The notes under the pieces: generated by a model | What the model saw: only the letters and a program-made list of their open reading frames with translations | Told to the model about the DNA's origin: nothing | Database searches by the model: none | Source of the DNA: Ravibacter sp964559125 | Lineage (GTDB): Bacteria > Bacteroidota > Bacteroidia > Cytophagales > Spirosomataceae | Assembly (NCBI GenBank): GCA_964559125.1 | Contig: CAZLGW010000052.1 | Location: 1-29,906 of the forward strand | Length of the DNA: 29,906 bases | Direction of reading: 5' to 3' | Part shown: in pieces, positions 8,073 to 16,630 of the stretch | Position numbering within the stretch: position 1 is the stretch's first letter | Layout: every line of letters starts with the position of its first letter | Program-made: the position numbers and the translations under genes

Positions 8073-9323
8073 CTATTCAGGTTTCTTAAATACTACGGAA
8101 GCATTATGACCTCCAAACCCGAAGGTATTGCTCAAAGCCACGTTTACTTCCCGCTTTTGGGCTTTATTGAACGTAAGATTCAAAGCCGGGTTAATCTCAG
8201 GATCATCTTCGAAGTGATTGATGGTTGGCGGAACAACGCCGTCGCGGATAGCCAGGATACAGGCTACAGATTCTATTGCGCCGGCCCCTCCAAGCAAATG
8301 CCCGGTCATCGATTTGGTCGAACTGATATTCACCTTTCTTGCTTCTTCACCAAACAGCCTTTCGATAGCCAGAAGCTCCTGCGGGTCTCCCAATGGTGTA
8401 GAGGTACCATGGGTATTGATATAATCTATTTCTCCGGGTGCTACGCCGGCACTTTCCAATGCATATTTCATTACATTGTAAGCCCCGATACCTTCCGGAT
8501 GCGGCGCAGTAATATGATAGGCATCCGAAGACAGCCCCATGCCTGTTACCTCCGCATATATTTTCGCGCCACGAGCTTTCGCATGCTCATACTCCTCAAG
8601 TATAAGCGCAGCCCCACCTTCACCCAGCACAAAACCATCACGGCCCTTATCATAAGGACGGGATGCCGTTTCGGGCGAATCATTTCTTTCTGAAAGAGCT
8701 TTCAAAGCATTAAATCCGCCGACTCCGGCCTGTGTTACAGCCGCTTCCGAACCGCCGCTCACGCAGATATCTATCACACCAAGCCTTATATAGTTATAGG
8801 CATCGATGATTGCGTTGGTCGACGAGGCACATGCGGAAACAGTAATAAAGGTCGGCCCTCTTAAACCATACTTAATAGAGATAACACCCGAGGCGCTGTC
8901 TGCTATCATTTTAGGAATAAAGAAGGGATTAAAACGGGGCTGCCCCGTTCCTTCAGCGAAATTAATTACTTCCTCTTCAAAAGTTTTAAGGCCTCCGATA
9001 CCGGATCCCCAGATAACGCCGGCTCTGTCAGGATTAATTTTCTCCAGATCAAAGCCGGCGTCACGAATCGCTTCATCCGCAGCGATTACCGCAAACTGTG
9101 TAAAAGAATCCATCTTTCTAGCTTCCTGCCGAGGTATGTAATCGGTAACCTCGAAGTCTTTTACCTCGCAGGCAAAACGGGTCCTGAATTTTTCGGCATC
9201 AAACCGGGTGATGGGAGCGGCACCGCTTACCCCGTTTACCAGGTTTGACCAAAAGGTAGGTACGTCTTTGCCCAGAGGGGTAATAGCCCCGATACCGGTA
9301 ATTACAACTCTCTTGAGACTCAT
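8073..9323 (-). CDS. fabF: Beta-ketoacyl-ACP synthase II
   Basis: A 416-residue condensing enzyme of type II fatty acid synthesis: it joins malonyl-ACP to a growing acyl-ACP. The thiolase-fold Cys-His-His catalytic set is intact: Cys165 (TVSACASS), His305 (NTHGTSTPLGD) and His342 (SMTGHLLGGAGA), plus the C-terminal FGFGGHN (401-407). Cys-His-His with this length fits FabF rather than FabH. It lies 54 bases after acpP and five before rnc in one operon. Confidence 0.96.
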   Translation of the reverse strand: MSLKRVVITGIGAITPLGKDVPTFWSNLVNGVSGAAPITRFDAEKFRTRFACEVKDFEVTDYIPRQEARKMDSFTQFAVIAADEAIRDAGFDLEKINPDRAGVIWGSGIGGLKTFEEEVINFAEGTGQPRFNPFFIPKMIADSASGVISIKYGLRGPTFITVSACASSTNAIIDAYNYIRLGVIDICVSGGSEAAVTQAGVGGFNALKALSERNDSPETASRPYDKGRDGFVLGEGGAALILEEYEHAKARGAKIYAEVTGMGLSSDAYHITAPHPEGIGAYNVMKYALESAGVAPGEIDYINTHGTSTPLGDPQELLAIERLFGEEARKVNISSTKSMTGHLLGGAGAIESVACILAIRDGVVPPTINHFEDDPEINPALNLTFNKAQKREVNVALSNTFGFGGHNASVVFKKPE

Positions 9324-9377
9324 AAAGTGTAGAAAGAGATATGGATACTTTCGTAAGTAAAAGTTTACGGTAGATTA

Positions 9378-9617
9378 TTACTTGCTTTGGTTTGCTTCCA
9401 GATAGCTGATAGCTTGTCCTACAGTACCAATGTTCTCCGCCTGATCGTCGGGAATGGATATGTTGAACTCTTTTTCAAACTCCATGATCAACTCTACCGT
9501 ATCAAGCGAATCTGCGCCAAGATCATTGGTAAAGCTTGCTTCCGGAGTCACTTCCGACTCTTCAACACCGAGTTTTTCGACGATAATCTGCTTAACTCTT
9601 TCTGAAATTGTTGACAT
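9378..9617 (-). CDS. acpP: Acyl carrier protein
   Basis: A 79-residue acidic four-helix carrier. Ser37 in GADSLDTVELIM is the attachment site for 4'-phosphopantetheine. It carries acyl intermediates to FabF and other enzymes of lipid and lipid A synthesis. It is the first gene of the acpP-fabF-rnc operon and divergent from kdsA. Confidence 0.97.
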   Translation of the reverse strand: MSTISERVKQIIVEKLGVEESEVTPEASFTNDLGADSLDTVELIMEFEKEFNISIPDDQAENIGTVGQAISYLEANQSK

Positions 9618-9647
9618 TCTGTTTGTGCTTAATGGTTAAATACGCCA

Positions 9648-9682
9648 CAAATAAATATATTATCCTTCATTTAATCAACAAA
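9648..9682 (-). promoter_or_regulatory. Candidate promoter of the acpP-fabF-rnc operon
   Basis: On the minus strand TTTG (9679-9682) precedes TTTATTTG (9648-9655; one mismatch to TAnnTTTG) with a 23-base spacer, slightly longer than the usual 19-21. The -7 box is 30 bases before the acpP ATG. Confidence 0.35.
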
Positions 9683-9774
9683 AAAGGGAAAAGACATATT
9701 CCTTGGTAAAATGCAATTGCCGTCATAACAGGTACCGGAAATAACCTCCGCGATAGCGTCCGCACCTTCGAAAC

Positions 9775-9806
9775 TATGCAATCCTGAATAAATTACTATA
9801 TTTTTG
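9775..9806 (+). promoter_or_regulatory. Candidate promoter of kdsA and the PAP2 gene
   Basis: TATG (9775-9778; one mismatch to TTTG), 20-base spacer, then a perfect -7 TATTTTTG (9799-9806). The box ends 36 bases before the ATG at 9843. It would lie upstream of the favoured kdsA start but across the alternative start at 9804, which supports 9843. Confidence 0.5.
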
Positions 9807-9842
9807 GTGACACTTTCAGATATAAGCAACACGTATCTATTT

Positions 9843-10655
9843 ATGTCACGGATTCCGAAATTGTACACAAAAAATAACAATCGCTTCTTCTTAATGGCCG
9901 GTCCCTGTGCCATTGAAAGCCGGGACATCGCTTTAACCATCGCCGAAAAAATTGCCAACCTGACCGGCAGACTCGGGATCCCCTATATATTCAAAGGCTC
10001 TTTTAAGAAGGCCAACAGAACAAGCCAGGGTTCCTTTACGGGGATAGGAAATGAAAAAGCCCTTGCTATCCTTAAAGAAGTATCGGAGCAGTTCGGCGTC
10101 CCCACCGTTACGGATATCCACGAATCGGCTGACGCAGAACTGGCGGCTCCTTATGTCGATATGCTCCAGATTCCTGCCTTTCTCTGCAGGCAGACCGATC
10201 TGCTTACTGCCGCCGCCCTGACAGGAAAGCCGGTCAATGTCAAGAAAGGCCAGTTCCTGTCGGCAGCATCTATGAAATTCGCTGTCGAAAAGATAAGGGC
10301 CGTAGCCCCGGATGCTTCTGTGATACTGACCGAAAGGGGCAATATGTTCGGATACGGAGACCTGGTTGTCGATTACAGGAATCTCCCGGAAATGCAATCG
10401 TTCGGAGTTCCGGTAGTAATGGACTGCACCCACTCGCTGCAGCAGCCCAATCAGCCGGGAGGCGTAACCGGAGGAAAGCCCTTCCTGATCGAAACCATAG
10501 CCCGCGCAGCTGTAGCCGTCGGTGTCGACGGACTGTTTATTGAAACGCATCCTAATCCATCCGAGGCAAAATCCGATGGTGCGAACATGCTCCCGCTCGA
10601 TCAGTTGGAAGGACTTCTCGTTAAACTAATCCGTATCAGAGAATCGATCATATGA
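9843..10655 (+). CDS. kdsA: 3-deoxy-8-phosphooctulonate synthase
   Basis: A 270-residue cytoplasmic enzyme that condenses phosphoenolpyruvate with arabinose 5-phosphate to Kdo-8-phosphate for the LPS inner core. Near the N terminus FFLMAGPCAIES (15-26) is the family opening; RGNMFGYGDLVVDYRNLP and DCTHSLQQPN are the conserved substrate blocks later on. I start at 9843 because the protein then begins MSRIPKLYTKNNNRFFLMAG, as in relatives, and a promoter -7 box overlaps the longer start at 9804. Its stop overlaps the next start by four bases (ATGA), so the PAP2 gene is translationally coupled to it. Confidence 0.96.
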   Translation: MSRIPKLYTKNNNRFFLMAGPCAIESRDIALTIAEKIANLTGRLGIPYIFKGSFKKANRTSQGSFTGIGNEKALAILKEVSEQFGVPTVTDIHESADAELAAPYVDMLQIPAFLCRQTDLLTAAALTGKPVNVKKGQFLSAASMKFAVEKIRAVAPDASVILTERGNMFGYGDLVVDYRNLPEMQSFGVPVVMDCTHSLQQPNQPGGVTGGKPFLIETIARAAVAVGVDGLFIETHPNPSEAKSDGANMLPLDQLEGLLVKLIRIRESII

Positions 10656-11290
10656 CCAGGACAATTTTCCTTCTGTTGATAATAATCCCGGAAATGACCC
10701 TGGGCCAGGCTGACAGCTCCCGAATAGATCTGAAGCTCAAACACACCATTGCTCCCGTAACGCTCACCCTTGCAGGATTTGCAGTGCAGGGAAAAATAAG
10801 CAGGCAGCTTCAAAGCAGGGTAGTCAAAACGTACCCGGACTTCCATTCCAATGCCGACGACTTCCTGTGGGCTGCTCCGTCAGCGCTTACTTTCGGATTA
10901 AGCGCTTCGGGTGTAAAAGGAAGGCACAAGCTGGGAGAGCAGGTGCTGCTGTTCCTGATTTCCAACGCAGTAGCCGGGGGAGCAAACCAGATAGTCAAGT
11001 GGGTGTCGAAATATCCAAGGCCCGATGGCGACGGTAACGATGCGTTCGCCTCAGGACACACTGCCATCGCATTTGCGAATGCCGGGATACTCCATGAGGA
11101 ATACGGCCATCACAGCGTATGGTATTCCATTGGCGGGTATACCAATGCCACTGCGGTAGGCGGGCTTCGCATACTCAACAACAGGCACTGGCTTGCCGAT
11201 GTGCTTACCGGCGCAGGGATCGGTATAGGCGCTACGAAAGGCGTTTACCTGGCTTATCCCTGGGCCAAACATAAATTGCAGAAAAAGTAA
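10652..11290 (+). CDS. Secreted or membrane-attached PAP2 phosphatase coupled to kdsA
   Basis: A 212-residue PAP2 superfamily member with a signal peptide (1-19, ending TLGQA). All three phosphatase blocks are present: K116-x6-R123P124 (KWVSKYPRP), SGH 134-136 (FASGHT) and R173-x5-H179-x3-D183 with the usual Ser before Arg replaced by Leu. The mature part has some hydrophobic helices, so it likely works at the periplasmic face of the inner or outer membrane. Because its start overlaps the kdsA stop, I infer a role in removing phosphate from lipid A or a related lipid carrier, as LpxE/LpxF-type PAP2 enzymes do; the substrate is not proven by sequence. Confidence 0.85.
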   Translation: MTRTIFLLLIIIPEMTLGQADSSRIDLKLKHTIAPVTLTLAGFAVQGKISRQLQSRVVKTYPDFHSNADDFLWAAPSALTFGLSASGVKGRHKLGEQVLLFLISNAVAGGANQIVKWVSKYPRPDGDGNDAFASGHTAIAFANAGILHEEYGHHSVWYSIGGYTNATAVGGLRILNNRHWLADVLTGAGIGIGATKGVYLAYPWAKHKLQKK

Positions 11291-11301
11291 ACCGGCCGGG
11301 C

Positions 11302-12219
11302 TCAGTCGATCCTGAAAATGGCGAGTTTTACAAATTCGGCCACCCTTTCATCTATTTCTTCCTGTGAAAGACTGACCATCCTTTCCACTCCGAATTTCTC
11401 AACACAGAAAGACGCCATTGCAGACCCGTATACGAGTGCCCTTTTGAGGTTTTCAAACGACGTATCGTTTGTCTGCGCCAGATACCCTATAAATCCTCCG
11501 GCGAATGTATCACCGGCACCGGTCGGGTCAAATACTTCCTCCAGCGGCAAAGCGGGCGCGAAAAAGACTTCATTTTCATAAAACAACAGCGCTCCGTGCT
11601 CCCCTTTTTTGATGACAAGCGTCTTCGGCCCCATTGCCAGGATCTTCCTGGCAGCTTTTCTCAGCGAATATTCTTTCGATAAAAGCCTGGCCTCTTCGTC
11701 ATTGATCGTCAGGATATCTACTTCTTTCAAAACAGTTTTAAGATCATCGAGCGCTATATCGATCCACAGGTTCATGGTATCGAGCATTACCAGCTTCGGG
11801 CGGGTGTTCAGGCGGTCGAGCACCGCTTTCTGGATCGACGGCGACGTGTTACCCAACATCAGGTATTGCGCCCCCTGGTAGCTGTCGGGTATTTTCGGAT
11901 CGAAGCTCTCCATCACATTCAATTCCGTCACCAGCGTATCCCGGCTGTTCATATTTTCATGGTACTTTCCAGCCCAGAAGAAAGTTTTTTCTCCTTTTCT
12001 TATTTCCAATCCTTCTGTATTGATGCTCCGGCTTTCGAGAACACCTATCATCGACTGAGGGAAATCGTCGCCTACTACCGCTACGAGATTGTTGTTCTTT
12101 ATAAAATAAGAAGCTGCCAGCGTAATATAGGTAGCAGCGCCGCCAATGATCCGGTCCGTTTTGCCGAAAGGTGTTTCCAAAGCATCGAACGCCACCGAAC
12201 CGACTGTCAATAAGCTCAT
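11302..12219 (-). CDS. PfkB/ribokinase-family sugar kinase
   Basis: A 305-residue kinase of the ribokinase fold. The N-terminal part has the substrate loop GSVAFDALETPFG and IGGAATYITLAAS; the C-terminal signature is DPTGAGDTFAGGFIGYLA (231-248) with Asp237 as the likely catalytic base and GAGD forming the anion hole. ATP phosphorylates a sugar or nucleoside hydroxyl; the substrate cannot be told from the sequence. It is convergent with the PAP2 gene (11 bases between stops) and lies 111 bases downstream of the propeller gene, on the same strand. Confidence 0.88.
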   Translation of the reverse strand: MSLLTVGSVAFDALETPFGKTDRIIGGAATYITLAASYFIKNNNLVAVVGDDFPQSMIGVLESRSINTEGLEIRKGEKTFFWAGKYHENMNSRDTLVTELNVMESFDPKIPDSYQGAQYLMLGNTSPSIQKAVLDRLNTRPKLVMLDTMNLWIDIALDDLKTVLKEVDILTINDEEARLLSKEYSLRKAARKILAMGPKTLVIKKGEHGALLFYENEVFFAPALPLEEVFDPTGAGDTFAGGFIGYLAQTNDTSFENLKRALVYGSAMASFCVEKFGVERMVSLSQEEIDERVAEFVKLAIFRID

Positions 12220-12330
12220 ATAAATGGTTTAACGATAATAAAAATTCCGGCGAATATAACTGCTATTTCTGTAACAGCCAGAACTAGCGGTTATAATGCC
12301 GGATTGGAGGATACACTTCTTATCTTTACC

Positions 12331-13386
12331 CTATATTCGCTCCAGTTTACTGGGATAGGCATTTTTCGCATTCCACTGACAAACGTATATATTCTCATCA
12401 TTATCGATACATACGTCGTGACAATGGTGGAAATAAGGTTTTTCCTGCAACATCAGCTGAAGTTTCCCATCGCGGTATTCCGGGGCCGTGCCGCCGGGGT
12501 TTGAAACTACCCTGTCATTTTTGTCGAGTATGGTTACAAAGCCCGAATCAGGGGTCTGGTTGAGATAGCGTAACCTCGACCAGCAAACACCTGCAAATAA
12601 ATGGTCTCCTTTTATCACCGGCCTGCACACAAATGCACCGGGCAGGAATATAGTGGAGATATACTTCCCTTCCAGGGTGAATCTCTTGAAAGAATTATGA
12701 GCCCTGGAGGTAACGAGTATGGTGGGGTTCGACTTATCGCGCGCATCGTAGGCTACCCCGTGCGCAGTTGAAAACTGGTGATCACCGTCGCCGCTACCGC
12801 CGAATTTACCTATATACTCTCCTTTCCGGGTATAACGCAGCACGTAATTGGATCCGTAACCATCGGCCACATAGATAGTCCCGTCGGGTGCAATGGCAGT
12901 TTCGGTTGGCCTGAACGCCCATTCTTTCTCATAAGCCCCTACGTTAGAGGGGTGTTCGAGGGTCATCAGTACCTTTCCTTTCAGATCTGTCTTAAAAACC
13001 TTTCCCTGGGTCGCGTCTGTTATAAAGAGAAACTCTTCTCCATTGGCATTCCATAGCGAGAGCCCATGTCCGCCCGGGTATTCATGGCCCCAGCTGTCGA
13101 GCAGCTTACCCGACCGGTCATAGATGAGTACGTTATTCTTTACCTCATCGCCCAGCATGATGAGCCGTCCTTTGCTGTCCTGCACCATTTCATGGCAGTT
13201 TTTGATCGGGAACTGAGCAGCGTCAAGCTTACCCCATTCCAACCGCAGCCTGTATTTAAAGTTTCCATGGCCCAGTATTTCCCCTTCTGTTGATTTCATC
13301 ATGTCTTTCATAAAATGTGGTGTTGACGATAAGGCGGCGTACCCTAAAACAGAGCTCTTAACGAACCCGCGTCTGTTTATTTTCAT
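12331..13386 (-). CDS. Tat-exported six-bladed beta-propeller (NHL-type) protein
   Basis: A 351-residue protein. The N terminus NRRGFVKSSVLGYAALSS is a twin-arginine signal (Arg5-Arg6), meaning export in folded form, often with a cofactor. The rest has NHL/peptidyl-hydroxyglycine-lyase-like blades (DGTIYVADGYGSNYVLRYT, GKFGGSGDGDHQF, GVAYDA). The end holds a cluster of metal-binding-type residues, YFHHCHDVCIDNDENIYVC. The closest recognisable families are NHL proteins and the lyase half of peptide-amidating enzymes, but no activity can be assigned. It is divergent from the helix-hairpin-helix gene across a 189-bp gap. Confidence 0.82.
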   Translation of the reverse strand: MKINRRGFVKSSVLGYAALSSTPHFMKDMMKSTEGEILGHGNFKYRLRLEWGKLDAAQFPIKNCHEMVQDSKGRLIMLGDEVKNNVLIYDRSGKLLDSWGHEYPGGHGLSLWNANGEEFLFITDATQGKVFKTDLKGKVLMTLEHPSNVGAYEKEWAFRPTETAIAPDGTIYVADGYGSNYVLRYTRKGEYIGKFGGSGDGDHQFSTAHGVAYDARDKSNPTILVTSRAHNSFKRFTLEGKYISTIFLPGAFVCRPVIKGDHLFAGVCWSRLRYLNQTPDSGFVTILDKNDRVVSNPGGTAPEYRDGKLQLMLQEKPYFHHCHDVCIDNDENIYVCQWNAKNAYPSKLERI

Positions 13387-13575
13387 TTTCGATAATTGTT
13401 TAACTCCTGCTGATTTATTATTTTAGTTTCCGTATTTTCAATATTCTATACATACTATCGGAATCCCCCGGAAGATGACATTCTGCTGTAGCCGGTCCAA
13501 CCCGGAAAACGGACGCTAAGAGCGGTAAAATCAGTCATTTTTCAGTTTCCGTAGTTTTAAAAGACAGCTATACTT

Positions 13576-15669
13576 ATGAATTTACTCGCAGCTTTCCTGC
13601 GGACACACCTGTTCGCTTTTATTATCCCTGTTTACTGCCTGTTCCCGCTTCTGAACGCTCAGACTCCACCACGGGAAGAACCTGATATCCACGCATTTAT
13701 CCAGGATCTGTTTCCTGCCACTTCCGAAGAAATGAGCTCCGAAGAGCTGTTCGAATTCTTTTTCCAGTTGCTGGCCGACCCGCTTGACCTTAACCACGCC
13801 ACCGAAGACCAGTTGACGGGTACCTTTATCCTCAGCAACGCGCAGGTAAAATCTCTTATCTCTTATCGCCATGCTGCCGGTCCGTTCCTTTCGCTTTATG
13901 AGCTGCAGGCTATTCCCGGCCTGGACCTTGCTACGATCCGTCGCCTGATCCCGTTTGTCACGGTGGAGTCCAAACCTGCTCCTCTTAAATCTGCCCTGCG
14001 AAACCCGACACAACACTTCTTTGTCACCCGGATGCGACGCATCTCCGAAAAACAGAAAGGGTTTTCTCCTGTCGATCCTGCTTCCCGGTCCGTCACCCGC
14101 TATGCCGGCAGTCCCTGGCAATGGTATGCCCGCTACCGCTATGCCCGCACCGGTGCCTTCAGTATCGGCCTTACCCTTGAAAAAGATGCCGGTGAAACCT
14201 TGAACTGGAATCCCGGCAGGCAGATTTATGGCCCGGATTTCACTTCCTTTCACTTACAGTTGCTCAATCGCGGCAGGATCAAAAACCTGACGATCGGCGA
14301 CTACCAGGTCCATTCCGGCCAGGGGCTTGTTCTCGCCTCGGGTTTTTCATTGGGAAAAGGCGCAGAAGTGATCAGGACCACCTTCCGCGGCTCACCGGGC
14401 GTCAAACCTTATACTTCCGTAATGGAGCAGGGTTTCTTCAGGGGAGCCGCGTTGACTTACGGACTGAGCTCTTCCCTGGAAATGACACTCTTCTACTCAC
14501 ACAAAAGACGCGACGGAACAATCGCCGGTAAAGGTACTTTATTTGATACCCAGGTCATTACTTCTTTTCCCGAAGACGGGCTTCATCGTACTTCAACCGA
14601 GCGGAATAAGCACGGAAACGTTCTTGAAAAAAATTATGGAGGATACTTGTCGTATGCTCCGCGTCAAAAACCCTTCCGGGCAGGTCTTACCCTGATCCGG
14701 ACCCTGTACAGCCTGCCTGTCGAAAAAAGGAACCTTCCCTACAATGCTTATGAATTCAAAGGCATTTCCAATACTACCGGCGGGATATATGCCTCCTACA
14801 GGTTGAAAAATCACCATTTCTTCACTGAATCTGCCCGGTCGGCAAGCGGGGGAACCGGTCTGCTCGCGGGGGTTATCACGGCTTTGCACAAGCACTGGGA
14901 TATTGCTTTTCTATGGAGGGATTACCGGCGCCACTTTCATACTTTTTATGGGAATCCGTTCAGGGAAAGCACCCGGCCTTCCAACGAAAAAGGGCTTTAT
15001 AGCGGAGTGAAGTACGCTCCTTCACGAAAATTTCAATACAACGCCTATGTCGATATCTTTTATTTCCCGTGGAAGAAGTACCAGGTCGATACTGCTTCGG
15101 CTGGCAACGGCTTTCTTTTGCATGCATTGTGGCAACCTCAAAGGCATATCAAACTGTATGCTGTTGTCAGGAATGAGCAAAAACAGAAAAACAACAGTAG
15201 CGCAGTTGTGGCTATTCCCCTGGCAACGACGGCCAGGAGCACGGCTATGATCAATTTCGAATGGAGCCGCCCCAGGAAATATACGCTGCGAACCAGGCTG
15301 CAGGGAGGCAGGTATCGCTTCGGCGATTCACGTCCTTCCGACGGCTTCGCTGTAGTCCAGGATGCGACCCTGCAGCTTAAAAAGCTGGAACTGAGCGGTA
15401 GGATAGGATTATTCAGGACCGACGACTATGACAGCCGCCAGTACGTATTCGAAAAAGACGCACTTTATTCATTTTCAATACCGTCGTATTACGATCACGG
15501 AACCAGGCACTACCTGATGGTCCGCTATGATATCGCCAGGCCGGTACGCATCTGGGTGCGGTGGGCCCGGACCACCTACAGCCGGCTTGAAAAGATCGGA
15601 TCGGGTCTTGACGAGATCGAAGGTAATAAACGGAGCGAAATAAAATTCCAGATCATGTACCGTTTCTGA
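13576..15669 (+). CDS. Helix-hairpin-helix (ComEA-like) domain joined to an outer-membrane-type barrel
   Basis: A 697-residue protein with a signal peptide (about 1-29, ending LNAQT). Residues 68-130 contain two helix-hairpin-helix motifs of the ComEA kind: DPLDLNHATEDQL...LISYRHAAGPF and SLYELQAIPGLDLATIRRL. The remaining 550 residues are rich in alternating aromatic and polar residues (for example FHLQLLNRGRIKNLTIGDY) and end in a C-terminal Phe (IMYRF), as outer-membrane beta-barrels do. Proteins like this recur in the Bacteroidota under the name helix-hairpin-helix protein, and their job is not established. DNA binding at the cell surface is possible. It is convergent with the DUF4249 gene, one base between the stops. 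Confidence 0.8.
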   Translation: MNLLAAFLRTHLFAFIIPVYCLFPLLNAQTPPREEPDIHAFIQDLFPATSEEMSSEELFEFFFQLLADPLDLNHATEDQLTGTFILSNAQVKSLISYRHAAGPFLSLYELQAIPGLDLATIRRLIPFVTVESKPAPLKSALRNPTQHFFVTRMRRISEKQKGFSPVDPASRSVTRYAGSPWQWYARYRYARTGAFSIGLTLEKDAGETLNWNPGRQIYGPDFTSFHLQLLNRGRIKNLTIGDYQVHSGQGLVLASGFSLGKGAEVIRTTFRGSPGVKPYTSVMEQGFFRGAALTYGLSSSLEMTLFYSHKRRDGTIAGKGTLFDTQVITSFPEDGLHRTSTERNKHGNVLEKNYGGYLSYAPRQKPFRAGLTLIRTLYSLPVEKRNLPYNAYEFKGISNTTGGIYASYRLKNHHFFTESARSASGGTGLLAGVITALHKHWDIAFLWRDYRRHFHTFYGNPFRESTRPSNEKGLYSGVKYAPSRKFQYNAYVDIFYFPWKKYQVDTASAGNGFLLHALWQPQRHIKLYAVVRNEQKQKNNSSAVVAIPLATTARSTAMINFEWSRPRKYTLRTRLQGGRYRFGDSRPSDGFAVVQDATLQLKKLELSGRIGLFRTDDYDSRQYVFEKDALYSFSIPSYYDHGTRHYLMVRYDIARPVRIWVRWARTTYSRLEKIGSGLDEIEGNKRSEIKFQIMYRF

Positions 15670-15670
15670 T

Positions 15671-16600
15671 CTACCTGCTGCGGCGCGGTCTTGCCGTATT
15701 GGCATCTACACGCTGTTCCATGCGATTGACAGCCGACGCACCGAAAAAACCGAGTACTTTCTTCCCGCTCCGGCTTTTGATGTTGGTGGGAAGGTTTGCA
15801 AAAGGAACCGCGAAGAGGCCTCCGTTGCTTGCTTCCGTCCGTACCCTGGATAGAAAGTTGAATGCTGCCTCGTCAATGCTCAGCAATTCCAGGCCAACCA
15901 GGTCCTTATCTTCAAACAGCTCTCCGATGGTCAGCGACTGGCGGATAGGCTGGATAAAAATAAGTCCGTCGGTCGGTGATTCTGAAGAAAAGGCCGCATC
16001 ATAGGCTATTGATATATAGACCGGATTGTTCTTATAGAGTTTCCCGTCGCGGAGCGGTTTGATCCAGTAACAATCGCCGGTACCTTCGAAATCGCGTGCG
16101 TAAAACTCAGCGATGAAGCCATCCTTCGGTCCTTTTTCGGGAGTAACCGGCCAAGACTCATGTGTAAAAATAAGGGAATCGATCACTGGCACCCGTTTAA
16201 TTTCGTTCTGAGCAGTGTAGCTTTCTCCCTCATATTCTATATGTAAGGTATAGCTCCGCCCGACTGCGCCGAGCACGGAATCAGCATTTGCCGGCTGCCA
16301 CAGGTAATTCCCGTCAGATTTAACATCTTCAAAACGGTATATCTCTCCCAGGTCATCTTCTATCCAGACTTCCGCCTGTAAGGCAGGGACCGCAGGACTG
16401 TTGTCGAAGTAGGCGGCCGACTTTGTAAGCTTAATTTTCTGCACCCCGGCCTGGTTGGTGATCCAGCCGTCTACGACCAGCGAAGGCGGGCCGGTCTCCG
16501 TTTTCAGATCGATAACATCCTCACATCCCCAGATACCGGCCAGTACCACTAAAGCAGCCAGGCTTTTCCATATGGATATATTATGCTTATTCTTTTCCAT
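15671..16600 (-). CDS. DUF4249 lipoprotein, partner of the TonB-dependent receptor
   Basis: A 309-residue predicted lipoprotein. The signal region ends LAGIWGC with Cys26 as the lipidated residue (the -2 position is an unusual Trp), followed by the CEDVIDLKTE opening typical of DUF4249. The family is a beta-rich surface or periplasmic partner of TonB-dependent receptors in the Bacteroidota; the ligand is unknown. It starts 30 bases after the stop of the receptor gene, so the two form an operon with the receptor first. Confidence 0.88.
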   Translation of the reverse strand: MEKNKHNISIWKSLAALVVLAGIWGCEDVIDLKTETGPPSLVVDGWITNQAGVQKIKLTKSAAYFDNSPAVPALQAEVWIEDDLGEIYRFEDVKSDGNYLWQPANADSVLGAVGRSYTLHIEYEGESYTAQNEIKRVPVIDSLIFTHESWPVTPEKGPKDGFIAEFYARDFEGTGDCYWIKPLRDGKLYKNNPVYISIAYDAAFSSESPTDGLIFIQPIRQSLTIGELFEDKDLVGLELLSIDEAAFNFLSRVRTEASNGGLFAVPFANLPTNIKSRSGKKVLGFFGASAVNRMEQRVDANTARPRRSR

Positions 16601-16630
16601 TTCTCACTCTTTTATCGACGCAGCACTCCT

